Shown: positions 19,692-30,636, numbered from the stretch's first letter. The stretch is 64,000 bases of DNA from Batillaria attramentaria (GCA_018292915.2 JACVVK020000211.1:757501-821500), one strand, 5' to 3'. Program-made: numbers and translations. Notes: generated by a model not told the origin, from the letters alone.

Positions 19692-21006
19692 AGCACACAC
19701 ACACACCCCAAAATGTACACACGCACGCACACAAACACACATGCACTCGCCGGCACGCGCACACACTGGCACACAACTCTCTCTCTCTCTCTCTGACCGA
19801 GCCCCAAAACTTGACAATCGGCACAGAAAGGAACAAAAACACTTAGGCTGACAGTCAAGTGAAAGAAAAGGATGGGAGTGAGAAGCGTCAGTGTCTGTGT
19901 ACAATCGTCAGTGCCATCTGCCACGCGGTCAGTCTAAAGCTCCCTCTCTCTCTCCCCCTGCCCCCCCCCTCCCCCCTCCCTCCAACAAGATGGCACCCGC
20001 TGACAAAAGACGGATACCTGCATAATCGGTTGTAGTTGCCGTACAGACAGAGGTGTGGGCTTTTTTTTTCTGTAGGAGTGGGTGGACGGGCGGGCAGCAG
20101 GTGCGTGAACGCGCTTCTCATCACATGAAACACACCGCGCGACATCTGATAGCGCTGGCTGCGTTCAGCTGGCGTGGCACTTACCCAACTCCGTTATGCA
20201 ACTGATCGTTTTCGTGTGCCGTCCTGCGCGGCGGCACTAGAGCCCCGATGGCTCTGCGGGTGATGGTTCCTTGCTTGACTACGGAATTGAACGAAGTGTA
20301 CGGAGTTTTTAGCCAGTGCATATCTAGAGACGCCGCTGTGCCTGTGGTTAAGCAGGTTTGTGTGTTGGCATAGAAACCCCAATGCGGTGAGTGCGGCGTT
20401 GGAACGGTCCAAAACGTAAGCGGAAGTCAAATTGTGCGGACTCAGTCGATCAACCGGTTGCCTGTTTCTGCAGACTGTGTGAACTTGGTCTATTTAGTAG
20501 AGTTCTTAATGCAACACAGTGTTGTTTTCACTTTGCATGAGCGGTCGAACATTCAAATTCTACAGCTGAGTGAATTAACCGCGTCAGTACGCTTCTGTTG
20601 GCTTAGTGCCAGTATCTTAGATGCTGTTACTGCACATATGTCTAAAGGATATGCTACGGGAGATCAGTCATGAAAACGGCTGAGACCGATATGTAAGCAT
20701 AAGAAAAATCGTATAGTGCAGACTGCGCCGTAAAAGCTAACGTTTGGACACGTAACTGACTTGCGAACATCACATAAATACTACAAAAGATGTTGTGTTC
20801 TTCCGTCTGAATCGAACCGGACGCTGCACTGAAATGAAATTACAAGGAGAGCCGGAAACGCAACAAACGCTTCGTTGTTCACGGTCGACTAGTTCACGTC
20901 ACGCCCGACTGGAACCGTGGCTTGAAAACAAAGACGAGTCATACACGATAGCCGTCACGCCCAAGTAATTACCCAGCCCTGTCCGGTCGGAAATTGAGCG
21001 CGAAAA
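18651..21006. other. Non-coding stretch with simple repeats
   Basis: (GA)n at about 19,427-19,454, (CT)n then (CA)n at 19,625-19,688, and another CT run at about 19,777-19,795. The 20,050-20,700 part is ordinary-complexity DNA with short frames but no splice-supported exon. Confidence 0.45.
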
Positions 21007-21127
21007 ACATTATAACACCCTGGAACAGTGGAAACATCAGTGATAACACCCCCCTAGAAACGTTACAACACCCTGGAACAGTGGAAACATCAGTGATAAC
21101 ACCCCCTAGAAACATTATAACACCCTC
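21007..21127 (+). repeat. 52-53 bp tandem repeat, about 2.3 units
   Basis: AACACCCTGGAACAGTGGAA followed by ACATCAGTGATAACACC occurs twice, 53 bp apart, with a partial third start at about 21,119 (ATTATAACACCCTCGG). Confidence 0.9.
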
Positions 21128-21639
21128 GGAAACCGAACGGTTGCTATCAGCATGTCCGGCCACGGTGGACGACGACGCTATGGTCGTTACTTTGGCAGGA
21201 AGAGGCAGGGGAAAAACATGGCCGTGCTTACGTCATGCTTACGTCACCTCCTTAGCAGCTGGTGTCAGGGGGCAGCGTGTCACAAGGACCAGCTGCTGTC
21301 ACAAGATGTCAGTGTAAAACACAGTTTGACTGAGATGCCGTCTCGTCAAGATCCGGACCTTTCTTTATCTACGCATCCTGAGACACAGGGTAGGGATTAT
21401 CAGGTGGGCAGGAGTTTGGTTGGGGGGTTTAACCACACCAAATCGAGTCAGAATTCACGTGCAGACTCGTTTACGAATCGATGCTTGTTGTCGTTTTCGT
21501 GTACACACGCACATGCACAAATATCAAACGTGCGCGTTAAAGACCCTGTTCCATCTTATCTAGGAAGAGCCGCGAAATGGAAAGGAAAAACACACAATGC
21601 ATGCAGGGAAAAGAAGACTAAAATGGGTGGTTGCTGACT

Positions 21640-21712
21640 GGGACGGGAATAGAACTCACAACCCAAGTATTGACAGTCCGACGTACTGTCAGCTCGATCG
21701 GCAGTTCCGGTT
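21640..21712 (-). mobile_element. Possible diverged tRNA-like SINE head
   Basis: The reverse complement contains CTTGGGTTGTGAGTTCTATT and CCGTCCCAGTCAGC, resembling the B-box region of SINE-A with many changes. No tail or duplication seen. Confidence 0.3.
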
Positions 21713-21744
21713 CCCTACGATACGGTTGATTTTAGTTGCAAAAC

Positions 21745-22080
21745 AAAACACTCACCCCCCCCACCCCCACCGACCGCCCCCCCCCCCCCCAAAAAAAAAA
21801 AAAAACCACCAAAAACAAAAAACAAAAAACAAACAAACAAACAAACAAACAAAAAACAAACAACCAACAACAACAACAACAAACACAATAAAAAACAAGA
21901 ACAACGAATACTGCCAAATAACCCCCAACAACAACAACAATAACAAACAATAACAAACAACAACAAACAAACAACAAAAATTCAAAACAGAACAAAACAA
22001 AACAGCAGCAACAACAAAATCCCAACCAAACAAGCCAAAAACACTACGAACAAAACACAAACCTCGAGCCACTCTTGTCT
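21745..22080. repeat. A/C-rich low-complexity block with C14A15 junction
   Basis: C14 (21,777-21,790) runs directly into A15 (21,791-21,805), followed by about 250 bp of CAAA/CAACAA repeats almost devoid of G and T. Long translated frames here are artefacts. Confidence 0.9.
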
Positions 22081-22779
22081 TATGCCCCCCCCCCCCCACC
22101 CATCCACGCCCACGCACCCCCCCCCCCCCCCCCCTCACTTCAGTCTCCGTGGAATTTATTTTCTTTGTGGTAGGTTTCAGTGTGTGGGAGTGTGTGTATG
22201 GCGTAGAGGGGGACTCGACACAAACAGAATTCTCTTTTTGTTTCAATCTCCCCGTGGGTTATTGTTCACAACGTTGCTGTCTACCCGTCTTTCCGTTCAT
22301 TGTTTAAACGAATTGTCTTCCACGCACCCCTCCCCTCTCGCCCCTCCACCCCCCCCCCCCTCCACACACACACACCCCCGTCCCCTCCCCATGCACTTCC
22401 TTCCCATATGAAATTATTTTCTGTCTCTCGCGATATTTTTCTGTACCGCTTCCCGCTGGTATCAATTGTTTCCGCCAGATCTCCATGTCCTTTGGTTTTG
22501 GTTTCCTCGTAATGTGGCTGCTGACTTGTCCTCTTCCTTTTTTTTTTTTTTTTTTTCCTCCTCTCCTTTCTTTTATCATTGTGTATTAACTACGTGACTC
22601 CACAGACGTAAATCGCCCACTCATTATATTAGGACAACGTACTTTGTCCCTGTGTGTGTAGTTTACCTCTGTGGGAGGTAACGAAGTTTTAGTTACTTCC
22701 CCATCCACCCGGAAACAGGTGGAGAGAGGTGCATACAGATAAACCTGTCTAGAGGGCTTGCTCAAAGAAAATGGATTAA
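22081..22779. other. Non-coding stretch, C-rich then ordinary
   Basis: C-runs at 22,085-22,135 and 22,345-22,385 and a T-run at about 22,538-22,556. No gene recognised. Confidence 0.5.
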
Positions 22780-22938
22780 TTGGTGCAGGCTTGGGCTGTA
22801 CAAGTATATACTCGGATCGTGAGGTCGAATATCGGCTGGGAAAAGAAAGGTGGTACACGTAAATGTACTGGCGTTTTCTTTTTGTTCATATCACTTTGTT
22901 TCATATCACCTCTATATAATGGAAAATAACGCCCCCCC
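22780..22938 (+). mobile_element. SINE-A copy, old and diverged
   Basis: Recognisable landmarks are CTCGGATCGTGAGGTCGAAT (B box), ATCGGCTGGGA, CATATCACCTCTATATAATGG and AAAATAACG in the order of SINE-A, with many substitutions. It runs into a C-run and the following A/C-rich block. Confidence 0.6.
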
Positions 22939-23460
22939 CTCCTACAACAACAACAACAACCCCCCCCCCCAAAAAAAAAAACCACCAAACAACCCAACAA
23001 CCAAAAAACCAAACAAATCAGGACCCCCCCCCCCCCAAAAAAAAAAAACACAAAAAAAACAACAACAACAACAAACAAACAAACAAAAAACACACACAAA
23101 ACTAAAACAAACAAACAAACAAAACACACAAAATACAACAACAAAACCCAACAACAACAACAAAAAAACAAAATAACAACCAACCAAACAAAGAACAACA
23201 ACAAAAAACAAACCAAACAATCCCCAAACTACAACAAAAACAAAAGAAACAAACGAACAAACAAAAACAAAACAAGCAAGCAAACAAACAAACAAACCTC
23301 AAAACAACAACAATAACAAAACAACACAAAACAACCACAAAAAGCAAAAGAGAAATTACAAAAAAACTACAAACCAAACACGCACAAAAAAAACAACAGA
23401 AAACCCAAAGCAGAACAAAGAACAACAACAAATAAAAACAAAAGAAAAAGCACAACAATC
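22939..23460. repeat. Long A/C-rich block with two CnAn junctions
   Basis: Over 500 bp of CAA/CAAA/CAAC repeats. C11A11 (22,960-22,981) and C13A12 (23,024-23,048) are embedded. G and T are almost absent. Confidence 0.9.
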
Positions 23461-23609
23461 TTCATCAGCATCTCACTAAAAAGGAAACTAATAAAAATAA
23501 GGTGATGCCTTTTGGGAAAAAAATCACTATCTGGTCTATAATCATTCCTTAGAACTTGAAATCACGCGATGACCACACGGGCATAAGTTACATGTACTCC
23601 CGTAGAGGG

Positions 23610-24003
23610 TAATGGCCATGTCACACGAGAGGGCAAAAACACTTGAAAACATTGTTTGCAGATGTTTCGCTGCGAAACAACGTGTTTTGTCGTGTGACAT
23701 ACTTCACAACAATGTTTTCAAAACATGTTTTGATCGTGTTTTCAGTTTTAGAGCCTGCCCTAAAATCCGAAAACATGTTTTGTGTTTCAACCAATGAAAG
23801 CCGCCGTGCGGAGTGTCAAGTGACACCTTCCCGTATCCGCTCAGTCAACATGTCCGTAGCGGGACCCTCTCTCTCTCTCTCTCTCGCCTTAGACGCGCGC
23901 TTGCTTGTTTTCACGTGTGTCATGTTCGGAAAGCATGTTTCGGGCGTTTTGCCTTTTAAAACATGTTTTAGGAAAACATGTTTTCAGTGTGACATCGCCT
24001 TAA
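23610..24003. mobile_element. PIF/Harbinger-like MITE with TAA duplication
   Basis: The ends GGCCATGTCACAC and GTGTGACATCGCC are inverted repeats with one mismatch. TAA lies on both sides (23,610-23,612 and 24,001-24,003), enclosing 388 bp. AAAACATGTTTT-type palindromes recur toward both ends, as expected of subterminal binding sites. A 3-bp TWA target is the PIF/Harbinger signature. No transposase. Confidence 0.7.
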
Positions 24004-24891
24004 CCGTAGTGAAACCCAGTGGCACAGGGTTGGTTTCAACCCTCCTTCCACTGAAAGATGTCAGCTTCTTCCGTGTGATATTCAAGTTTCTTGGCAGGGG
24101 CGCAGGTTGGAACCCCTAATCTTACAACCATTTGTCTCCTCAGGTAGCACGGGTGGTGGGGTGATGAAAAATGGGGGCTACGGTTGCCGAGGGGATTCCG
24201 GAGATTTTGTCCTCTCTATGACGAGCAGGGGTCGCAACCTTTGATATTTTTGGGGGGACAAGAAGGGGAGGTTAATCTTGATCGCACGGTGTGAGGAGGG
24301 CGGAGTGGCTGTTAGGGCGGGGATGAGGGGTTGGGGGGGGGGAGGGGGTGGGTGGAAGTGGTGGTTTGAGTGTAGTACCGATCAGGTGATACCAATCGCA
24401 GAGATCGGTCTCGGTGATGAGACGAAAATGCTTGCTTTTGGAGGTACGGACTGAGGAAAGAAGAACGCACGCACGCACACCCCCCCCCCCCCCACACACA
24501 CACAAGCGTTTTTTTCGTTCAGTTGCCAATCGCTTCATGTATTGTAACAGTGACGATCTTTACCTGCGCTACGAAATGTATAAGAAAACAATAGACTCGG
24601 ACTGAAAAAAGTATTAAAAAAAGGAAACAAAGTCGTGTTTGGGGAATTACCCTTTTCCGGCCATTTCGTTCTATTCTCTCATAACAAAACCAAAACCAAA
24701 ACCACAAAAACAAAAACAAAAACAAAAGCATAAACCAACAAGAGGTCATAATACACCATTGAAATAGAGCATCGGTAAGCGCACCACAATAGTTCTATTG
24801 TTTCAGTGTGCACTATTTGCCCTCAGTTTCGTTCTCCACTCTCGTCCGTTCATCTGTACCCAGCCAGCGAACAGTCCATGACCTGGGGGCT
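24004..24891. other. Non-coding stretch without recognised gene
   Basis: G-rich (24,325-24,350), C14 with CA (24,481-24,503) and (AAAAAC)n at 24,690-24,727. No exon seen. Confidence 0.5.
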
Positions 24892-25299
24892 TAAAGCCCC
24901 TTTTCCATGACCGACGTACGTCGCCCGACAATAGGCCAACTTCGCGTCCCAGCTAAAAATCGTCCATGGAAAAGGAGTTGGCAGACATCGGCCGACGCGT
25001 CGGTGAGAGTAGAGCGGCGCTCTAACTTTGGGCGAGTCGGTGACCTTGTCGGCGGAAATCCAAGCGATCTGATTGGCCGCTAGCGGAATGCGGCCTTGAT
25101 CCGGAAACCGGAAACTTTGAAGATGGCGGCTAGCAGTGTTCAGCCTCAACTTTCGGCGGCTAAAGTCATCGAAATAATCGATTTGATTCACGACCGACTG
25201 GGAGCGAGTCGGCGAGCGCGCGTTTCCATGGCAGATTTTAGTTGCCCGACAATCGGCCGATGTCTGTCGACGTACGTCGGTCATGGAAAAGGGGCTTAA
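24892..25299. mobile_element. PIF/Harbinger-like MITE, 402 bp, 29-bp perfect inverted ends
   Basis: AGCCCCTTTTCCATGACC begins a perfect 29-bp terminal inverted repeat (24,895-24,923 and 25,268-25,296), with TAA at 24,892-24,894 and 25,297-25,299. Imperfect similarity continues inward (CCATGGAAA and CTAAAA..ATC blocks). The centre holds an ATG in good context (about 25,123) that opens MAASSVQPQLSAAKVIEI and runs to the end of the element. This may be a vestige of an element-encoded or captured exon. Confidence 0.85.
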
Positions 25300-25304
25300 A
25301 ATCC

Positions 25305-25980
25305 TCCACCTTTTGGCGGCTTTCCACCTTTGACCAAAAAAAAAAATCTTCCTCCTCTGAAACACTTCAAACTAGTACGGTCAAGACGTTCCAACCTCAC
25401 TAGACACCATTTCCTTGTATGTCAAGTAGAATGTCAATGCGTATGAAATACCTCTGGATGGGGGTTTCTGGGTAAAGTCGATGTCCTTTTTTCCTCGAAC
25501 AAACCACGTCAAAACGCATCAAAGTGCACAGATTTTAGTCTCATTCTAAATGTTTTCCTCCGAAACAAAAGTGTTTCCCCCACCAGAAGCACTGAAAATT
25601 ATGCCAAAATGCACCAACCTGCACAGATGTGTCTCGTTCTAAAGCGTTTCCTCCGAAACAGAGGTGTCTCTTCACCAGAAGCACTTAAAATCATGCCAAA
25701 ATGCACCAAACTGCACAGGTGTTAGTCTAATTCAAAAGATTTTCCGCCGAAACAGAGGTGATTCCTCACCAGAAGCACTTAAAATCATGCCAAAATGCAC
25801 CAAACTGCACAGGTGTTAGTCTAATTCAAAAGATTTTCCGCCGAAACAGAGGTGATTCCTCACCAGAAGCACTTAAAATCATGCCAAAATGCACCAAATT
25901 GCAAAGATGTCAAATTCTACAGATTTCCCCCCGAAACAAAAGTGTTTCCTCATCAGAAGCACGTGAAATTGAATTACACT
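25305..25980 (+). repeat. 94-bp minisatellite with an inserted repeat
   Basis: Units containing TTTCC.CCGAAACA.AGGTG, CACCAGAAGCACTTAAAATC and TGCACAGGTGTTAGTCTAAT start at about 25,554, 25,647, 25,741, 25,835 and 25,924 (spacings 93, 94, 94, 89). The two middle units are almost identical. The preceding 25,305-25,376 and a lone unit at 58,575-58,760 share CCACCTTT and CACTTCAAA blocks, so the family is dispersed. The hammerhead-linked repeat at 25,377-25,495 sits inside it. Confidence 0.88.
25377..25495 (+). mobile_element. Body of the hammerhead-linked retroelement, lacking the ribozyme
   Basis: About 120 bp matches the reverse complement of 34,617-34,735. Shared words are ACGGTCAAGAC, CTAGACACCA, TTTCCTTGTATGTCAAG, TATGAAATACCTCTGGATGG and GGGTAAAGTCGATGTCC. 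Its left edge (ACGGTC) falls about 5 bases 3' of the cleavage point predicted in the 34.7-kb copy, so this copy carries only sequence downstream of the cut. Confidence 0.75.
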
Positions 25981-26441
25981 GATTTTTGTCTATTAAAACA
26001 ACAACAAAAACAATAGAAAACCCTCCAAACCGGATCATGCCCTCGGAAGCCCCTATTATATAGCGCGCTCATCTCTTTGCCACTTCAAATGCCATTAGGT
26101 GCTGTACATTTTTCCTCCTTTCGGACCATGGACAATTTTAAGCCGTGACGACCTTCAAACTGAAACCACTGCAAATACAAATTGCTCAAGCTGTTGTCTG
26201 CCCGAAAAAAAAACAAACTGATAATGAAACTGGAAAAAAAAATCCATTCATGGAGAATGACATTTGACCGAGAAAAATCGCGCCATGTGAGACCGACAGA
26301 TGTAGTACAACGATTTCTCTTAATCCTGCCCAGATCGTGTGATGGTGATGAGCGCTTTCGTGTTGGATGTGTCGTCCACGATGGCTTATATTATTACAGG
26401 TAAAGCGAACGCATGGTGTAGGGCTGGCAGACTTTTCTCCT
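25981..26441. other. Non-coding stretch
   Basis: Contains a TATATAGCGCGCTCATCTC motif at about 26,057, similar to other dispersed metazoan repeat tails. No gene seen. Confidence 0.45.
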
Positions 26442-26607
26442 CTGCATCGCGTTGGACTTTCCATGCTCGGGTCGTGAGTTCGAATCTTGGCTGGGGCCAA
26501 ATATTTGTGCTGGCTTTTTTCTCGCTGCCCCGTCTTTGACATCACCCTTACGTGGTGGAAATGGACGTTAAACTCCCAAACACCCACCCACCCACCCACC
26601 CTGCATC
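26442..26607 (+). mobile_element. SINE-A copy, 5'-truncated, 7-bp duplication
   Basis: Starts inside the head (GCGTTGGACTT, 26,449) and continues through GTCGTGAGTTCGAATC, the body, and GGACGTTAAACTCCC plus CACCCA repeats to 26,600. CTGCATC flanks both sides (26,442-26,448 and 26,601-26,607). Confidence 0.88.
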
Positions 26608-26694
26608 TAGAGCCCCGGTATTGAAAATTGCACAGGAAAAGTGGACTGTGAACTGTTGTCCATAACCACTGCCCCATCCGTATCTTAACACCCC

Positions 26695-27152
26695 GCCTGA
26701 AAGAAAGAAAGAAAGAAAGAACAAACAAACAAACAAACAAACAAACAAACAAACAAACACAACCCCCAAAACAACAACAACAACAAAAACCAAATCATCA
26801 ACAACAACAACAACAACAACAACAACAAGAAAAACCAACTCAAACCAACAACAACAACACTCCCCCCACCATCCCCGCAAAAGAAAAAAATTCAAACAAC
26901 ACCCCCTCCCCCCAAAATAAACAAAACAAAACAACACCCAACACCACCACCACCAACAACAACAACAAACCACAAAAACAAACACACACAACATTGAACA
27001 GCGGAAACAATATCCAATCAACAAAACCCAAGAATCCTACATACAATTACAAACAACCAGCTTCAGCAGCAGCAGTAGCAACAACAACGACAACTACAAC
27101 GACTGACAAGGACAGAAAAACAGTAACAGGAAAAAAAAAAAAAGAGTTCAGC
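26695..27152. repeat. A/C-rich low-complexity block 5' of the LINE
   Basis: (GAAA)n, (CAAA)n and (CAA)n repeats with hardly any G or T until about 27,050. It supplies a spurious upstream extension of the LINE reading frame. Confidence 0.9.
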
Positions 27153-29968
27153 ATCACCACCATCTTTTTTTTTTTTTTTTTTTTTTTTGGAGCCCCCCAC
27201 ACTGAGGGCGTGGCCCTGATGCTGGCACCGGAGGCACAGCGGGCACTCATCGGCTGGGAACCTGTCAACTCCCGCATCATCACAGCCAAATTCATCACCA
27301 AGAAGAAAGACATCAAGCTAAACATCATCCAGTGCTACGCTCCCACCAATGATGCGGAAGAGGAGAAAAAAGACGACTTCTACCAACAACTACAGACAGT
27401 GATAGATAGAGGAGGAGCCAAGGACATGACCATACTGATGGGAGACTTCAACGCCAAGATTGGATCAGACAACACAGGCTATGAGAACACCATGGGAACA
27501 CACGGACTGGGACAGATGAACGAAAATGGCGAGCGCTTTGCAGACTTTTGTGCCCTGAACCAGCTAGTGATAGGAGGCAGCATCTTCCCACACAAGCGCA
27601 TCCACAAGGCCACATGGAGATCGCCGGACCATGTCACGGAGAACCAGATTGATCACATCTGCATCAGCCGGAAGTTCAGGAGATCGTGGCGGGATGTGCG
27701 CGTGATGAGGGGTGCCGATGTATCATCAGACCACCACCTTCTTGCAACAACATTGAGACTTCGGCTTAAGAGGCACACCAACGCCAACAGCACACGGACC
27801 AGGTACAACGTTGGACTTCTCAGGAACACAGACACACAAGCAGCATTCCGGATCAGCCTTTCCAACAGGTTCCAGCCACTGCAAGACCTGATAGAAGACA
27901 GTGAAATGGACATCGAGACACAGTGGGAACACAGCAAGAAACTCTGGCACGACACATGCGAAGAGGTCCTTGGCAAGAGAAAGACCCAACATAAGGAATG
28001 GATCTCTGCTGATACCATCCAGAAGCTGGAAGCTAGGAAAGAGAAGAAAACTGCACTGAACACGAGCCGAACAAGAAGAGCTAAGGCAAAGGCACAAGAG
28101 GAATACACAGCAGCTGACAGAGAAGTGAAGAGGAGCACCAGGAAGGACAAGAGGGACTACATCGACAACCTGGCCAGTCAAGCAGAGGAAGCAGCCCGAC
28201 AAGGGAATCTAAAAGACCTGTACCAGGTGACCAAGAAGCTCGCGGGCAAATTTCAGCAGACAGACAAACCAGTGAAGGACAAGAACGGGCACCCACTGAC
28301 AACAACTGAGGAACAGCTGAAGCGATGGGCAGAACACTTCAGGGAGCTGTTAAATCGCCCCATCCCTGAAACACCACCAGACATCCCACCAGCTGAGACA
28401 GAACTACCCATCAACTGCGACAAGCCCTCTAAGGCGGAGATCAGGAAAGCCATTATGACACTGAGAAATGGGAAAGCTGCAGGGCCGGACGAGATACCAG
28501 CAGAAGCCATTAAAGCAGACACAGAGACAGCCGTCAACATGCTGCACAGCCTGTTCAGCAAGATCTGGGAGAAGGAAGAGGTGCCAGCCCAGTGGAAAGA
28601 AGGGATCGTCATCAAGCTGCCAAAGAAAGGGGACCTCAGGGACTGCAGCAACTACCGAGGGATCATGCTCCTGTCAGTGCCAGGCAAGGTTCTCAACAGA
28701 ATTCTACTGGAGAGGATGAGAGAGGCAGTCGACCCCATGCTCCGAGACCAGCAGGCAGGCTTTCGCAGGAACAGGTCCTGCGCTGACCAGATTGCCAGCC
28801 TACGCATCATTGTGGAGCAGTCACTGGAGTGGAACTCCCCCCTCTACATCAACTTCATAGACTATGAGAAGGCCTTCGACAGTGTAGACAGAGAGGCGCT
28901 GTGGAAGCTGCTAAGGCACTATGGAGTTCCCGGGAAGATCATCTCCCTGATCCAGTGCACCTACCAAGACATGAGCTGCAGGATTGCCCATGCCGGCCAG
29001 TTGTCAGAAAGCTTCGAGGTGAAGACAGGAGTCCGCCAGGGATGCCTGTTGTCCCCGTTTCTCTTCCTCCTGGTCATCGACTGGATCATGAAGACCACTA
29101 CAGCAGGCAGGAAAAACGGGATACAGTGGACACTCTGGACGCAGCTGGATGACCTCGACTTCGCGGACGACCTGGCGCTCCTGTCTCACAGCCACAGCCA
29201 GATGCAGGACAAGACTACGTGCCTGGAAGCCACATCAGCCGGAACAGGGCTCAAGATCAACAGGAAGAAAACCGAGCTGATGAAGATCAACACCACTGCC
29301 AACACACCAGTCACAGTCGGTGGAGAGCCCATCAGGGAGGTGGAGTCTTTTGTCTACCTGGGGAGTGTGGTTGATGGACAGGGAGGCACAGACCGAGACG
29401 TCACAGCCAGAATCGGCAAGGCAAGGGCAGCAATGGTCATGCTGAAGAACGTCTGGGCATCCAAAGTTGTCAGCATAAGAACCAAACTTCGCATCTTCAA
29501 CTCCAACGTGAAGTCAGTTCTGCTCTACGGATGCGAAACATGGAGGACAACGAAGACGATGCAGCAGAAGATCCAGACATTTCTCAACACCTGTCTGAGG
29601 CGCATCTTCAACATCCGATGGCCAGAGAAGATCCGGAATGAAGAGCTGTGGGAGCGAGCGGGGCAGGAACCAGTGGCCAAGCAGATCCTGCGGAGGAAGT
29701 GGGGCTGGATTGGACACACCCTCAGGAAGCCAGCATCCAGCACCACACGCCAAGCCCTGACATGGAACCCGCAGGGGAAAAGGAAGAGAGGCCGGAGGAG
29801 GGAACAGCTGGAGGCGGGACACTGAGGCAGAGCTATGTAAGCAGGGGACCAACTGGACTGGAGTGGCAAGACTAGCCCAGAACAGAGTGCGATGGCGAAG
29901 GGTTGTCGATGGCCTATGCTCCACGTGGAGCCAAGGGCCTAAGTAAGTAAGTAAGTATCACCACCATC
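27153..29968 (+). mobile_element. 5'-truncated RTE-like non-LTR retrotransposon (LINE) with 12-bp duplication
   Basis: The insert is bounded by ATCACCACCATC at 27,153-27,164 and 29,957-29,968, a perfect 12-bp target-site duplication. Inside are an unusual 24-T run (27,165-27,188), then LINE sequence starting within the endonuclease domain, then the reverse transcriptase, then a short 3' end with a (TAAG/AAGT)n tail at about 29,940-29,956. A simple-repeat tail with almost no 3' UTR is characteristic of RTE-like LINEs. The copy is dead: the start of the endonuclease is missing and a frameshift lies near the C terminus. Confidence 0.93.
27189..29946 (+). pseudogene. LINE endonuclease-reverse transcriptase, truncated and frameshifted
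   Basis: The polyprotein would cleave target DNA and prime reverse transcription of its own RNA. Visible endonuclease motifs are [18 protein letters not shown] (catalytic Asp/Asn), the QIDHICIS strand and SDHHLL (catalytic Asp-His). Judging by the AP-endonuclease fold, roughly the first 80-100 residues, including the N-terminal catalytic positions, are absent. The reverse transcriptase is intact over its core: [14 protein letters not shown], the [14 protein letters not shown] and NYRGIMLLS region, [35 protein letters not shown] (catalytic Asp pair) and [12 protein letters not shown]-terminal region ([20 protein letters not shown]) follows. The main frame stops at 29,823-29,825, but the expected C-terminal tail continues in the next frame to a stop at 29,944-29,946, so a 1-bp insertion (or 2-bp loss) near 29,790-29,802 broke it. 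The frame upstream of 27,189 is host low-complexity DNA. Confidence 0.93.
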
Positions 29969-30462
29969 AAACTAAGGAACAGACATCATCTTGAACAACA
30001 ACAACAACAACAACAAACGGCATTTTATTCCACACACCTCGAACTGGAATCCGCAAGCACTAAAGCAAGCAAAGCCCTCCTCACCATCCACTGCTCCACC
30101 GCGTTTCCAAAGCACGCGCAGCTTCAGCCTTTTTAGCCGGACACGTACCATATGATACAGTTGTCGGACCGGACCCTCGGGTGTCAGTACCGCGTGCTGG
30201 TGAAAAGGATCGCGTCGGGCGGAGGTGTTTTTTTAATAGCCGCTTAATAAGCTGTCGAGTCCATGCTGTCGAGTTCGCCTTTAATCTGGTGGCTGCACGC
30301 TTCATTGAGCACCATTCCCTCCCCTACTTTTTCATGGCCCGTTGACGGACTTTTTGGCGTTGGCTCTTCGCGGCTGGAGTATGATATGAGCTGGTCAAAA
30401 AAAAGAAAAAAAAAGTGAATATGTCCTGCAGGACGGGAGGGTCAGTCATAAAAAATGTAAGG
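29969..30462. other. Non-coding stretch
   Basis: (CAA)n at about 29,995-30,016 and otherwise ordinary DNA. No exon recognised. Confidence 0.5.
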
Positions 30463-30590
30463 GTTAGTGGGCGGGTGTTTGGGAGTTTAACACCTTTCCT
30501 CATTGCCCTGTCTTTGATATCACCCTTGTTTCAATGGTGGAAAAGGACGTTAAACCCGCAGACTACCAACCAATCGAATCTATCCCCCAC
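30463..30590. mobile_element. Two SINE-A 3' fragments in opposite orientation
   Basis: GTGGGCGGGTGTTTGGGAGT at 30,467 is a minus-strand SINE-A tail. It is followed directly by a plus-strand body (GCCCTGTCTTTGATATCACC, GGTGGAAAAGGACGTTAAAC). The head-to-head arrangement suggests two insertions or an inversion. Confidence 0.6.
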
Positions 30591-30636
30591 CCCCTCCAAA
30601 CCTACCCCCCCCCCACCCGCCCTCCAAACCTCCCCT

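Noticed and set aside
21152..21637. 161-codon frame beginning MSGHGGRRRYGRYFGRKRQG
   Set aside because: The start looks histone-like only superficially. The frame runs into repeat DNA, has no domain or splice support, and no codon bias.
22776..23458. Long minus-strand frames rich in Phe/Val/Cys/Leu resembling membrane proteins
   Set aside because: They are reverse translations of the CAA/CAAA low-complexity block.
25554..25980. CRISPR-like array
   Set aside because: The 94-bp units are contiguous tandem copies without unique spacers, in a eukaryotic repeat context.
27653..28651. Antisense frames of 130-165 codons across the LINE
   Set aside because: Shadows of the sense reverse-transcriptase frame, which carries all catalytic motifs.
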